A DNA stretch of 64,000 nt from Egibacter rhizosphaerae (GTDB lineage Bacteria; Actinomycetota; Nitriliruptoria; Euzebyales; Egibacteraceae). A program made the translations under genes and the position numbers. The stretch is from assembly GCF_004322855.1 (NCBI RefSeq), contig NZ_CP036402.1, positions 2,480,001 through 2,544,000 on the forward strand, read 5' to 3'. Below the pieces are notes generated by a model, which searched no databases, was not told the DNA's origin, and saw nothing but the letters and a program-made list of their open reading frames with translations. This document shows positions 29,289 through 38,106 of this stretch, one piece after another; within the stretch, counting starts at the first letter, position 1, and each line of letters begins with the position of its first letter.

Positions 29289-29406
29289 GTCCCTCGCGGG
29301 TACGACCTGTGCTTTTCCTCGCGGGCACGACCTGTGCTTCTGCCCGCGGGCGGGCGACCTGTGCTCTTGCTCGCGGGCGCGACCTGTGCCTCCGCCCGCG
29401 GGCACA
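29280..29406 (+). repeat. stop-anchored tandem array, 5 copies, period 24-27
   Basis: Units start at 29280, 29304, 29329, 29356 and 29381, each opening GACCTSTG and ending near CGCGGGC. The first unit contains the GNAT stop (GACCTCTGA); in the later copies TGA has become TGC, so only copy 1 terminates. The array fills most of the gap to purB, which starts 57 bases later. Confidence 0.9.
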
Positions 29407-29462
29407 CTGGGAGCGTTCCCGCCCCCGCTGCACGTTCGGCCACCAGGCCCGAGGAGGCCCGC

Positions 29463-30806
29463 GTGATCCCGCGCTACACGCTGCCCGAGATGGGCGCGCT
29501 CTGGACCGACCAGGCGAAGCTCGCCACGTGGGTCGAGGTCGAGATCCTCGCGTGCGAGGCGCACCACGAGCTCGGCGTCGTGCCGGCCGAGGACCTCGCC
29601 GCGATCCGGAAGGGGGAACCGCCGACGCCCGAGCGCGTGTCCGAGATCGAGGCGACCACCGACCATGACGTGATCGCCTTCCTCACCGCGTTCGCCGAGA
29701 CGATCCCCGGGGCCGAGCGCGAGGTCGACGCGCCCGCCGACACCGGCGAGAGCACCGCGGACGGCGAGCATCCCAGCCGCTGGGTGCACTACGGGATGAC
29801 GAGCTCCGACCTGATCGACACGGCGCTCGGCGCGACGCTCGCCCGCGCGACCGATCTCGTGCTGGACAAGGCGGATCGCCTCGTCGCCGTCCTCAAGCGA
29901 CGCGCGCTCGAACACTGGCACGACGTCTGCGTCGGGCGCACCCACGGGGTGCACGCGGAGCCGACCACGTTCGGGCACAAGCTCGCCCAGTTCGCCTTCG
30001 CGGTCGACCGCGGCCGCACGCGGCTGCGTGCCGCGCGCGAGGCGGTCGCGGTGGGCTCGATCTCCGGCGCGGTCGGTACGTACTCGAACATCGACCCGTT
30101 CGTCGAGCAATACGTCTGCGAGAAGCTGGGTCTGGGCATCGAGCCGGTCGCCACCCAGGTGGTCGCCCGTGACCGGCACGCCGAGCTGCTCAGCGCGCTC
30201 GCGATGCTCGGGGCGTCGGTCGAGCAGCTCGGCACCGAGATCCGCCACCTGCAGCGCACCGAGGTGCGGGAAGCGGAGGAGTCCTTCGGCTCCGGGCAAA
30301 AGGGCTCGAGCGCGATGCCGCACAAGCGCAATCCCATCCGCTCGGAGCGGCTGGTCGGCATCGCGCGGTTGCTGCGCGGCAACGCCGTCGCGGCGATGGA
30401 GTCGATCGCGCTGTGGCACGAGCGCGACATCAGCCACAGCTCCACCGAGCGGGTCGTCTTGCCGGATTCCCTGATCGTGGCCGACTACCAGCTCGATCTC
30501 GCCCGCAAGGTCGTCGAGGGGCTACGCGTCGATCCCGAGCGGATGAGGGTGAACCTCGACGCCACGGGCGGCCTGGTCGTGTCGAGCCGCGTCCTGCTCG
30601 ACGTGGTCGATCGGCTCGGCGTGAGCCGGGACGCGGCCTACGAGGTCGTGCAGGCTGCGGCGATGCGGACCTGGGAGAGCGGCCGACCGTTCCGCGACAC
30701 CCTCGCCGAGGAGGGCGTCGAACTCGACGAGGAGGCGCTCGCGCCGGAGCGGTTCCTCGAGCGCCACCACGTGGTCCGTGAGCGCCTGGAGGCGCTGGAG
30801 CCGTAG
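29463..30806 (+). CDS. purB: adenylosuccinate lyase
   Basis: 447 aa with a GTG start preceded by GAGGAGG. The fumarase/aspartase signature is GSSAMPHKRNP at 281-291, with the catalytic HGVHAEPT region near 162-169. It acts twice in purine synthesis, on SAICAR and on adenylosuccinate, releasing fumarate each time. Residues about 82-104 form an acidic insertion (AEREVDAPADTGESTADGEH) just before the conserved HYGMTSSD loop, not usual in the family. The gene converges on the membrane-protein gene at 30824. Confidence 0.96.
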   Translation: MIPRYTLPEMGALWTDQAKLATWVEVEILACEAHHELGVVPAEDLAAIRKGEPPTPERVSEIEATTDHDVIAFLTAFAETIPGAEREVDAPADTGESTADGEHPSRWVHYGMTSSDLIDTALGATLARATDLVLDKADRLVAVLKRRALEHWHDVCVGRTHGVHAEPTTFGHKLAQFAFAVDRGRTRLRAAREAVAVGSISGAVGTYSNIDPFVEQYVCEKLGLGIEPVATQVVARDRHAELLSALAMLGASVEQLGTEIRHLQRTEVREAEESFGSGQKGSSAMPHKRNPIRSERLVGIARLLRGNAVAAMESIALWHERDISHSSTERVVLPDSLIVADYQLDLARKVVEGLRVDPERMRVNLDATGGLVVSSRVLLDVVDRLGVSRDAAYEVVQAAAMRTWESGRPFRDTLAEEGVELDEEALAPERFLERHHVVRERLEALEP

Positions 30807-30823
30807 CGCGCGGTGTGGACGCG

Positions 30824-31651
30824 TCAGCCGCGGCGCGCCCGCCACCGGCCCACGAGCCACTCGACGAGGCCGAACAACGCGGCCACCACGCCGTAGAGGG
30901 GCCAAAGTGCCAGGTAGGCGCCCAGCGGGTCGCCGACGGACTGGGCGAGGTGGTCGGCGACGGCGAGCACGCCGCCGGTGCCGAGCACCGCGACCGGCAG
31001 GATCGCGCCACGGCGGACCGCGACCGCTGTCGCGAGGCCCCAGACGAGCCCGTGACCGATCGCGCCCCAACCCCCCAGCGCGCCGCCGACGTGCCAGCCA
31101 CCCGGGACGAGCGCGGGCGCGAGCACGACCGCACCCGCCCAGGCGCCCCCCGTGCCCACGGCCCACGCGGCGACGTGGCGCAGCGCGGGCCTCGCACGCC
31201 CGGACGCGCGGTCGGCACGGCGCGCCTCGGTGCGCCACGCGACCGTGACGGCGATGGCGAGCAGGGGCCACGTCGACGCGAGGGCCGCGAGCACCGGCAC
31301 GCCGCCGGTCACCGAGACCCCTGCCACGACGGCCTGCTCGGGCCCTGGCGTCGCGAGCTCGGCGACGAGGGTGATCGCGAGGATCACACCCACCAGGATC
31401 CCCGGCACCCGTCGTCCCCGGGTCCACGCGAAGGCGGCGAGCGCGGTGACCAGCCCCACGCCGGCGACTGGGACGGTGATGTGGGGCAGGGCCGAGCCCG
31501 CCAGGGGGGTGTAGCCGAGCAGAGCGGCCGCCCCCATCAGGAAGAGGCCCGTGGCCGCACCCACGACCGCCGCGGGAAGCAGCGCGCGGGGCCATGCGGG
31601 GGATGGGCGGACCTCTGGGGCCGGGTCGGTGGTCGGGCGGATGCGGGTCAC
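30824..31651 (-). CDS. multi-span membrane protein, 275 aa
   Basis: GTG start at 31651, overlapping the stop of the upstream hydrolase gene by four bases (GTGA), which implies translational coupling. After about 25 polar residues there are some seven or eight hydrophobic segments to the end, with Gly- and Ala-rich helices (LLPAAVVGAATGLFLMGAAALLGY...). No transporter signature is recognisable. Possibly a helper of the lipoprotein hydrolase encoded just upstream. Confidence 0.75.
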   Translation of the reverse strand: MTRIRPTTDPAPEVRPSPAWPRALLPAAVVGAATGLFLMGAAALLGYTPLAGSALPHITVPVAGVGLVTALAAFAWTRGRRVPGILVGVILAITLVAELATPGPEQAVVAGVSVTGGVPVLAALASTWPLLAIAVTVAWRTEARRADRASGRARPALRHVAAWAVGTGGAWAGAVVLAPALVPGGWHVGGALGGWGAIGHGLVWGLATAVAVRRGAILPVAVLGTGGVLAVADHLAQSVGDPLGAYLALWPLYGVVAALFGLVEWLVGRWRARRG

Positions 31652-33072
31652 GGCTCGCTCCGGTCGCTCGTCGCGTCGGCGAGCAGGTCGGTGAGGTGTG
31701 CCCACCCCTCGCGGGCGCCTGCCGCGGTGGCCGACGGCTCGCCGCCCGCGTCGATCCAGATCCCGGCGACGTACGGCATGCCGGTCATGTGGGTGGTGGG
31801 CAGGCCGGGTTGGTCGAACATGAGGTGACCGGCATCCTCGGCGGTGCTCCGTGTCACCCGTTCCGCGACGCCCTCGCGCTCGGCACGAACCTCGATGACG
31901 TCCGCGAGCCGCGCAGGCCACAACGCGTCGTCGCCCGCGGCCAGCGCCAGAACGGGCCCCTCGACCTCCTCGACGGGGAGCTCGGCGGCGCGGCGCTCGT
32001 CCTCGTCCGCGGCCGCGATCCCGGCGTCGTAGGTCACATCCAGCGCCACCGGATGCCCGCGCAGACCGTCCACGATCGCGCCGAGAGCCCGGGCGTCACC
32101 GCCGATCTCGAGATGATCGACGGGCTCACCGCCCCGAGTCCACGACGAGCGCACCTCGGCGTTCGCTTGCTCCTCGAACGCGGGGAGACCGCTCCACGCG
32201 TAGCCGCTCGGCAGCGCCGCTGCGACACCTCCCACGAGGTCGCTCGCGGCGCCGACGAGCAGCGCGTACTCGCTGCCCTTCGACGCGCCGACCACGGCGA
32301 TCGGCGCATCCGCCACCGCGTCGTGGGTGGCCAGCCACTCCACGCCGTCGACGCCGTACTCGACGGGGATCTCCTCGAGGCCGGCGGGCAGGTGCTCGAC
32401 GCCGAAGTACGCGAGGGCGAGCACCGCGTAGCCTTCGCTGGCGAGCGCTCGGGGTAGCCCGGGTGCCGGCAGCCCTCCCTCGGAGCCGCCGAACAGCACC
32501 ACGCCGGGAGCCGGGTCGTCGCCCGGCGGGCGGTAGAGGGTGCCGACGAGCTCGTCGTCGCGAACGTCGCTCTCGTCCACCCCGGGGTCGTACTGCTGGC
32601 GCGCGACGGTGGTGCGCGTTGCGGTGCGGCCGCCGATGTCGGCACCGACCTCGATGGTGTGGGAGGGCTCGGTGAGTAGCGCGAACGGTGGGTCGGGGTG
32701 GTGTCCGTCGGGCAGTCGCATGGACCACAGGAGCCCGTGCGGGTCCACGGTCTCCCACGTGCCCGCGAGTGGCACCTGTGCCGCGGTGTCGACCCGCCCC
32801 TGCCCGTCAGCCTCGAACGCACCCCAGGCGGTCCAGGGGCGGTTCTGCGCGTCGACCAGCCGTGCCCACACCGTCACGGATTCGCCCGCGGGCACCCCGT
32901 CCACCTCGACCGGCAGGCCGTCGACCATGTCGATCTCGTCGTCGACCGTGAGGTCGACGTTCCCGTCGGGCGCGCCGCAGGCGGTGAGTGTGGCCGCGAG
33001 CGCCAGGAGCAGGACCAGCGGGACCGAGCGAGTCGGCGGGGCACGATCAGGTGCGGAACGGGGAGTTGGCAC
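31648..33072 (-). CDS. lipoprotein acyl-CoA thioesterase/BAAT-family alpha/beta hydrolase
   Basis: 474 aa from a GTG at 33072, preceded by AGGAGG; longer starts upstream would bury the signal peptide. Lipobox LTAC with Cys32. Residues about 45-170 form the beta-sandwich BAAT N-terminal domain, followed by an alpha/beta hydrolase with nucleophile Ser264 in GASKGS, then a GDDALWPA acid region and an AGHLMF histidine. Human-type BAAT enzymes use Cys or Ser there for acyl transfer or hydrolysis. Export as a lipoprotein is unusual for a CoA-dependent family, so the true substrate is probably an external ester. Confidence 0.8.
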   Translation of the reverse strand: MPTPRSAPDRAPPTRSVPLVLLLALAATLTACGAPDGNVDLTVDDEIDMVDGLPVEVDGVPAGESVTVWARLVDAQNRPWTAWGAFEADGQGRVDTAAQVPLAGTWETVDPHGLLWSMRLPDGHHPDPPFALLTEPSHTIEVGADIGGRTATRTTVARQQYDPGVDESDVRDDELVGTLYRPPGDDPAPGVVLFGGSEGGLPAPGLPRALASEGYAVLALAYFGVEHLPAGLEEIPVEYGVDGVEWLATHDAVADAPIAVVGASKGSEYALLVGAASDLVGGVAAALPSGYAWSGLPAFEEQANAEVRSSWTRGGEPVDHLEIGGDARALGAIVDGLRGHPVALDVTYDAGIAAADEDERRAAELPVEEVEGPVLALAAGDDALWPARLADVIEVRAEREGVAERVTRSTAEDAGHLMFDQPGLPTTHMTGMPYVAGIWIDAGGEPSATAAGAREGWAHLTDLLADATSDRSEP

Positions 33073-33194
33073 GGGTCGGCCCTCCTGGTCTCGGGCTGGC
33101 GTTGCGGTGGATGGTCCGCCCTGACGTCGCGAGAGGGTCATCCCCTCGTGCATCCAGCGGACGCCGTGATCGCGTCGGCGAATGTGTGCGGAGA

Positions 33195-33227
33195 CTTTGT
33201 ATCGCTGCTAGCTTTGTATTGCAAAGC
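33195..33227. promoter_or_regulatory. operator candidate upstream of the ABC operon
   Basis: An AT-rich island in a GC-rich genome. It contains CTTTGTAT twice, 17 bp apart (33195-33202 and 33212-33219), and a perfect inverted repeat GCTTTG-TATTG-CAAAGC (33211-33227). It lies 70-100 bases before the operon that encodes its own winged-helix regulator, so autoregulation is likely. The rest of 33073-33294 shows no gene. Confidence 0.6.
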
Positions 33228-33294
33228 CGTTTATGAACGCAACTCCGAGAACGCAACCCGAGTCCGTCTGGTGCCGAACAGGTGAGGTCAAGGC

Positions 33295-34032
33295 ATGAGC
33301 AACGAGCCGCGCGGAGCCACACCGCAGCCGGGAGCCGACGCGGGAGGGAGCGGCGATTCGGAAGGAGCGCCGCCGGATCGGGACGACGCGCCCGAGGTGG
33401 GCGAGGCGCCCCCGAGCCCCGAGGAGTCCCTCGCGCTGATCGACGCGACCGACGCGCGTGCTCGTCGCGAGCTGGGGGGCCGCGAGGCGCCCATCTGGTA
33501 CGTCTGGGGGCTCGCCTGGCTGCTCGCGTTCGGGGTCTCGTACCTCGCCGCCGAGCCGCCCGCCCCGCTGGGCGGCCTGCCCGACCTGGTGCTCGCCCTG
33601 CTCTGGCCCGCTGCGATCGGCGGGGGGATCGCCTTCCAGTCCATCTACATCGCCCGTCACACGCGGGGGCGCGGCGGGCGGACGGTCCGACAGGAGTCGC
33701 GGGTCGGGTTCGCGTACGGCGCCGCGATCGTCCTGACCGCGGCGCTGATCCCGATGCTCGACCTGCTGCCCGAGAATCCCGGGGACGATCCGGTGGTCCT
33801 CTGGGACGCGGCGATGCTGTTCGTGTTCACGCTCGCCGTGCTGTTCCTCGTCATCGGTGCGTACGAGAACGATCGTCTCTGGACCGGCTCGGGGCTCTGG
33901 CTGGGCGCGGTGAACGTGCTCGCGGCGCTGGCCTTCCCCGATCACTACGGGGCTCTGTTGGCCGTCCTCGGCGGCGGCGGGTTCGTGGTGGGCGGGGTGC
34001 TGCGCGACCTCCGGTTCCGGAGGGACCGATGA
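33295..34032 (+). CDS. membrane protein of the ABC operon
   Basis: 245 aa; ATG at 33295 after GGTGAGGTC. An acidic disordered N-terminus (about 1-60) is followed by six hydrophobic segments in three pairs (about 68-90 and 95-120, 140-165 and 175-200, 205-240). In actinobacteria such proteins sit beside a small winged-helix regulator and an ABC exporter; their role is unproven. Overlaps the next gene by four bases (ATGA). Confidence 0.75.
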   Translation: MSNEPRGATPQPGADAGGSGDSEGAPPDRDDAPEVGEAPPSPEESLALIDATDARARRELGGREAPIWYVWGLAWLLAFGVSYLAAEPPAPLGGLPDLVLALLWPAAIGGGIAFQSIYIARHTRGRGGRTVRQESRVGFAYGAAIVLTAALIPMLDLLPENPGDDPVVLWDAAMLFVFTLAVLFLVIGAYENDRLWTGSGLWLGAVNVLAALAFPDHYGALLAVLGGGGFVVGGVLRDLRFRRDR

Positions 34033-34445
34033 GCCGCTCGGTGGAGGGCATGCCCGATCTCGATCCGGTGATCCACGCACAAGCGCGCCTGAAGGTCGTG
34101 ACGGCACTCGCGAGCGTGCCCGCCGGCGATGTCCTCGCCTTCCCGCGATTGCAGGAGCTTACCGACATGACCGCTGGTAACCTTTCGACGCATCTGCGCA
34201 AGCTCGAGGATGCCGGGTACGTCTCGGTCGAGAAGGCCCATAAAGGGCGCACGCCGGTCACCTGGGTGGGTCTGACTGACCGTGGTCGCCTCGCCTTCCG
34301 CGAGTACCGGGAGGCCCTGCAGGCGCTCCTGGATCCCGGACCCGACGACGCCGGATCGGACGCCCAGCCACGGGCCGCCCCGGTGCCGGGGGACGCGGAG
34401 GCGGAGGTCCACGGCCAGATCGACGACACGGAGGGACGAGGATGA
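34029..34445 (+). CDS. winged-helix transcriptional regulator
   Basis: 138 aa. The core LDPVIHAQARLKVVTALASV...FPRLQELTDMTAGNLSTHLRKLEDAGYVSVEK...TPVTWVGLTDRGRLAFREY is the MarR-like winged-helix fold found beside ABC exporters. It probably binds the palindrome at 33211-33227. Coupled by ATGA overlaps to the genes on both sides. Confidence 0.88.
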   Translation: MSRSVEGMPDLDPVIHAQARLKVVTALASVPAGDVLAFPRLQELTDMTAGNLSTHLRKLEDAGYVSVEKAHKGRTPVTWVGLTDRGRLAFREYREALQALLDPGPDDAGSDAQPRAAPVPGDAEAEVHGQIDDTEGRG

Positions 34446-35446
34446 GCGAGGTGGTCGCAGCGCTCGAGGGGGTCACCAAGGACTACGGGCCGACCCGGGC
34501 CCTTGACGGCGTGGACCTCGCCGTCCATCGGGGCGAGGTGCTGGGCCTCCTGGGACCGAACGGCTCCGGCAAGACGACCGCGGTCAGCCTGCTGGCGGGG
34601 CTGCGGCGCCCCGACGGTGGTCGGGTACGGCTCGCCGGCGGGGACCCCCGGGACCGTCGCACCCGCACCAGGCTCGGAGTGACAGCGCAGCAAACCGGCA
34701 TGGTGGACGTGCTCAAGGTCCGCGAGCTCGCGAAGTGGGCCGCCACGCACTATCCGGCCGCGCGCGACGTCGACGAACTGCTGGCCGAGTTCGGCCTCGA
34801 CGACCTCGCCGACAAGCAGTTCGGCGGGCTGTCGGGCGGGCAGCAGCGGCGGCTGACCGTCGCGCTGGCCTTCGTGGGCGACCCCGAGGTCGCCCTGCTC
34901 GACGAGCCGACGACCGGGTTGGACGTCGGCGCGCGGCGGTCGCTGTGGGACGCGATCCGCCGCTACGGCAGCGGTCGTCGCGCGGTCGTGCTGACCAGCC
35001 ACTACCTGGAGGAGGTCGAGGCCCTCGCCGACCGGGTCGTCGTGCTCGGCCGCGGGCGGGTGCTCGCCGAGGGCACCGTCGACGAGATCCGCCGCCTCGT
35101 GGGACTGACCAAGGTGCGGGTGCGCGTCGCTGAGGACGTCGAGTTCGCCACCCTCGGCCCCGTGGCCCAGGTCGAGCGGCGGGACGAGAGCGTCGAGGTG
35201 CTGACCCCGGATGCCGACCAGCTCGTGCGCGGACTCGTCCGCCACGAGATCGGGTTCAGCCACCTGGAGGTCGCCCCCGCGAGCCTCGAGGACGCCTTCC
35301 TCGCGCTGACGGACGACCATCACGGCGCGGAGGGTCCGGCCGCCGACCGGGCGGCGATGGAGTCCGTCCTCGAGGTGGGGGCGCCCGCGGCAACCGATCG
35401 TCCCGACACCACGACCCAGTCCCCCGACGCGCAGCCACGGAGGTGA
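34442..35446 (+). CDS. ABC transporter ATP-binding protein (ABC-2 export type)
   Basis: 334 aa. Walker A GPNGSGKTT at 38-46, signature LSGGQQRRL near 130, Walker B VALLDEPTTGLD near 152, and the H-loop TSHYLEEVEALADR. The C-terminal extension resembles the regulatory domain of drug/lipid exporter ATPases. Pairs with the permease four bases downstream. Substrate unknown; antibiotic, lipid or peptide export are all possible. Confidence 0.93.
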   Translation: MSEVVAALEGVTKDYGPTRALDGVDLAVHRGEVLGLLGPNGSGKTTAVSLLAGLRRPDGGRVRLAGGDPRDRRTRTRLGVTAQQTGMVDVLKVRELAKWAATHYPAARDVDELLAEFGLDDLADKQFGGLSGGQQRRLTVALAFVGDPEVALLDEPTTGLDVGARRSLWDAIRRYGSGRRAVVLTSHYLEEVEALADRVVVLGRGRVLAEGTVDEIRRLVGLTKVRVRVAEDVEFATLGPVAQVERRDESVEVLTPDADQLVRGLVRHEIGFSHLEVAPASLEDAFLALTDDHHGAEGPAADRAAMESVLEVGAPAATDRPDTTTQSPDAQPRR

Positions 35447-35450
35447 CAGC

Positions 35451-36188
35451 GTGACCGTGTTCGCCGCCCATCTGCGCTACCGCGCGCTCGAGTACCTGCG
35501 CACGCCCATCGCGATCTGGCCGACCGTCGCGTTCCCGCTGATGATCGCCCTGTTCTTCATCGTGCCCGCAGCCCAGGACGTGCCCCAGGCCGCGACCTAC
35601 GGGCTGGTGAGCATCCTGTTGCTGTCGTTCACGATGATCGCGATGTTCACGTTCGGTGCGGGCACCGCCGAGGAACGTCGCCTGCCCTGGTACGACTACC
35701 AGCGGACGCTGCCGGTGCGCCCCACCGTCGTGATCGCCGGGCGGGTGGCGGTCGGCCTCGTGTTCGCGGTCATCGGCGCCCTACCCGCCGTCGTCCTGAT
35801 CACGGCCCGCACGGCCGTGGAGGTGCCCGTGGCCCGATGGCCGCTCCTGGCCGTCGCGGTGCTGGCCGGCGCGCTCGGCATGACCCTGCTCGGGCTCGGC
35901 CTGGGCATGGCGCTGCCCTTCAAGGCCGCCCTGCCGGTCGCCAACATCGCGTTCTTCCCGATGGCGTTCGCGGGCGGTCTCTTCCTGCCGCTCGAGCAGC
36001 TGCCGGACTGGGCGCGCATCGTGGGCGCTGCCACCCCCATGCGCCCGTGGGTCGAGGTCGCGACCGCCGCGGCCTTCGGCGAGGGGGCACCGCCTGGATG
36101 GTGGGCGGCGCTCGCTGCCTGGATCGCCGCGCTCGGCGCGTTCTCGGTGTGGGCGCATCGGCGCGACGCGGTACAACGGTTCCGTTGA
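35451..36188 (+). CDS. ABC-2 type permease
   Basis: 245 aa, GTG start at 35451, five bases after the ATPase stop region and preceded by GGAGGTGACAGC. Six hydrophobic segments, with the ABC-2 hallmark near the end: FPMAFAGGLFLPLEQLPDWARIVGAATPMRPWVEVATAAAFG. Forms the membrane half of the exporter encoded by this operon. Confidence 0.9.
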   Translation: MTVFAAHLRYRALEYLRTPIAIWPTVAFPLMIALFFIVPAAQDVPQAATYGLVSILLLSFTMIAMFTFGAGTAEERRLPWYDYQRTLPVRPTVVIAGRVAVGLVFAVIGALPAVVLITARTAVEVPVARWPLLAVAVLAGALGMTLLGLGLGMALPFKAALPVANIAFFPMAFAGGLFLPLEQLPDWARIVGAATPMRPWVEVATAAAFGEGAPPGWWAALAAWIAALGAFSVWAHRRDAVQRFR

Positions 36189-36302
36189 GGCCCTCGGGAG
36201 ACCGGGCCGATCGGCCTTGTCATCCGTCAGACCACGGGTGAGGCTTCCGTCATGGGCCGCCCCGCGAGCCGGCGCGGTACCGACCGAACCGGAGTGAACA
36301 CG

Positions 36303-37064
36303 ATGCCGATCGATCCACGCCCCCGCGACGCGGAGCGCGCCCCGGACCCCGAGCCCCCGGATTCCGCACGCCCGGCCGGGACCGAGTCAATACGACCCGG
36401 TCGCACACGCGAGCCCCTTCGGGTCGGTCCGCTGTTGGCCGGCCTCGTGTTCATCGTCCTCGGAGGCACCCTCGCGCTCGGTCAGCTCGGCGTGCTCGAC
36501 GTCGATGTCTGGGCGGCGGTCCGACAGCTCTGGCCGCTGGTGCTCGTGGCGGTCGGCGGAGGCATGCTCCTCGAGCGGCGGTGGCTCGAGGGCGCGACGA
36601 TCACGCTGATCGGCCTCCTGCTGCTCGGGTCGACGACCGGCGTGACGCCCGGGGTCGGCTTCGAACTCATCGTGCCGATCCTGATCATCGCCGTGGGGAT
36701 CGGGATCATCGCCGGCGCGGTCCGCCGGCCGGGAGGGGCGCTGGGCAGCACTGCTCTTTTCGGCGGCCTGGAGCGCGAGGTCGACCCGTCGGAGCCCGCC
36801 GCACACGCGGTGACCGCCATTTTCGGCGGCTACGAGGTCCGCGTCGCCGACCGGGAGCCCGCATCCGGGGCCCGGCTCTCCGCGCTCGCGGTCTTCGGCG
36901 GCGTCGACATCGAGGTTCCGGAGTCGGTCCCGGTGCGGATCATCCGACGGAGTGGGCTGTTCGGGAGCGTCGAATCGAAGGTGCACGAGGCCTCGCACCG
37001 CGAGGTCGCCTACGAGATCGAGGCCAGCGCGCTGTTCGGCGGCGTCGAGGTCACGCGCCGGTAG
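36303..37064 (+). CDS. LiaF/DUF1707-like envelope-stress membrane protein
   Basis: 253 aa from the ATG at 36303 (GGAG upstream); an in-frame ATG at 36252 has no such site. Residues about 45-140 hold four hydrophobic segments of the LiaI/LiaF type. The C-terminal half is a repeated beta structure marked by FGG motifs (ALFGGLEREV, AIFGGYEVRV, AVFGGVDIEV, LFGSVESKV, ALFGGVEVTR). That pattern is typical of the LiaF cell-wall-stress sensor domain. It could report on the exporter operon upstream, but no LiaRS genes are present. Confidence 0.8.
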   Translation: MPIDPRPRDAERAPDPEPPDSARPAGTESIRPGRTREPLRVGPLLAGLVFIVLGGTLALGQLGVLDVDVWAAVRQLWPLVLVAVGGGMLLERRWLEGATITLIGLLLLGSTTGVTPGVGFELIVPILIIAVGIGIIAGAVRRPGGALGSTALFGGLEREVDPSEPAAHAVTAIFGGYEVRVADREPASGARLSALAVFGGVDIEVPESVPVRIIRRSGLFGSVESKVHEASHREVAYEIEASALFGGVEVTRR

Positions 37065-37137
37065 CGCGGGCACCGCTGCGGACCTTCCGAGGGCCGGCTC
37101 GGAGGGCGAGACCGCCGGAGGCGAGACCGGCGCGACG

Positions 37138-38106
37138 TCACGGTGAGGGGGTGCCGCGGAGGCGTTCCTCGGTCGGTCGCCCGCCCCGCGGGCTGACGTC
37201 GACCAACGGGAAGCCGGCCCGATCGAGCGCTCGGGCCGCGCCCTCGAGTCGCTGCCTGCCCGGCGCCTCGGACCAGGGGTCGGCGCGGGACTCGACCGTG
37301 CCGATGCGGAACCGGGCCGGGTCGAAGGCCTCGTCCACCTCCTCCCACCGCAGCGGCGTCGCCACCGGCGCGCCCGGAGCAGCCCGCGGGCTCCACGGCG
37401 CGACGACCGTCTGGCCCGCGGTGTTGCGCGACCAGTCCAGCAGCAGCCGCCCGCCCCGGTGGGCCTTGCGCATCTCGACGGTCAGCTCGTCGGGGTGTCG
37501 GGCCGCGCAGTGCCGGCAGAGCGCGAGCGCGACGGCGCGCACGTAGGCGCTGTCGTAACGCCGCTCGATGGGCACCTGCACGTGCAGGCCCCGCTTGCCG
37601 CTGGTCTTCACGCGCGTCGTGAGGCCGAGACCCTCCAGTTCGTCGCGGACCCAGTGGGCCGCGCGCGCCACGGGGAGCTCGATCGTCCCGGGATCGAGGT
37701 CGACGGTCAGCGCGTCGGGGCGATCGGGCCGGTCGATGCGGACGAGGCCCGCGTGCAGTTCCAGGGCCGCGACCTGCGCGCACCAGGCGAGTCCCCCCTT
37801 GGAGGCGAGGAGCGCGTAGGCCACCTCGCGCTCGCTCGTGTCGGACCACTGGCGGTAGCGGCCGATCTCCGCGGGAGCGTGGTCGGGGACGTCCTTCTGG
37901 AAGAAGCCCTCGCGCTCGATCCCGTCCGGGTAGCGCCGCAGGGTCACGGGGCGGTCATCGATCGCCGGGAGCAGCCGGTCGGCGACCGCGCGGTAGTAGT
38001 CGTGGAGGTCGGCCTTCGTGACGGCCGACGTCCCCGAGGTCGGTGGCCACAGCACCTTGTCCGGGCTGGACAGGCCCGGCCGGGAGGCGTCGGCCCGACC
38101 GCTCAC
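37138..38106 (-). CDS. stand-alone LigD-type polymerase/primase
   Basis: 322 aa, GTG start overlapping the acylphosphatase stop (GTGA). Matches the archaeo-eukaryotic primase-like polymerase domain of DNA ligase D: SSPDKVLWPP, ADLHDYYRAVADRLLPAIDDRPVTLRRYPDGI, FFQKDVPDHAP, the catalytic LTVDLDPG with two metal-binding Asp, and TSGKRGLHVQVPIERRYDSAYVR. It lacks the ligase and nuclease domains of full LigD. These enzymes fill ends during non-homologous end joining together with Ku, or add ribonucleotides. No ku or ligase gene lies in the window. Confidence 0.9.
   Translation of the reverse strand: MSGRADASRPGLSSPDKVLWPPTSGTSAVTKADLHDYYRAVADRLLPAIDDRPVTLRRYPDGIEREGFFQKDVPDHAPAEIGRYRQWSDTSEREVAYALLASKGGLAWCAQVAALELHAGLVRIDRPDRPDALTVDLDPGTIELPVARAAHWVRDELEGLGLTTRVKTSGKRGLHVQVPIERRYDSAYVRAVALALCRHCAARHPDELTVEMRKAHRGGRLLLDWSRNTAGQTVVAPWSPRAAPGAPVATPLRWEEVDEAFDPARFRIGTVESRADPWSEAPGRQRLEGAARALDRAGFPLVDVSPRGGRPTEERLRGTPSP

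Noticed and set aside
37105-37140. 15-bp duplication GGCGAGACCGCCGGA/GGCGAGACCGGCGCG near the end of the LigD-type gene as another stop-anchored array
   Set aside because: It starts some bases beyond the minus-strand stop and does not include it, so it does not meet the pattern.
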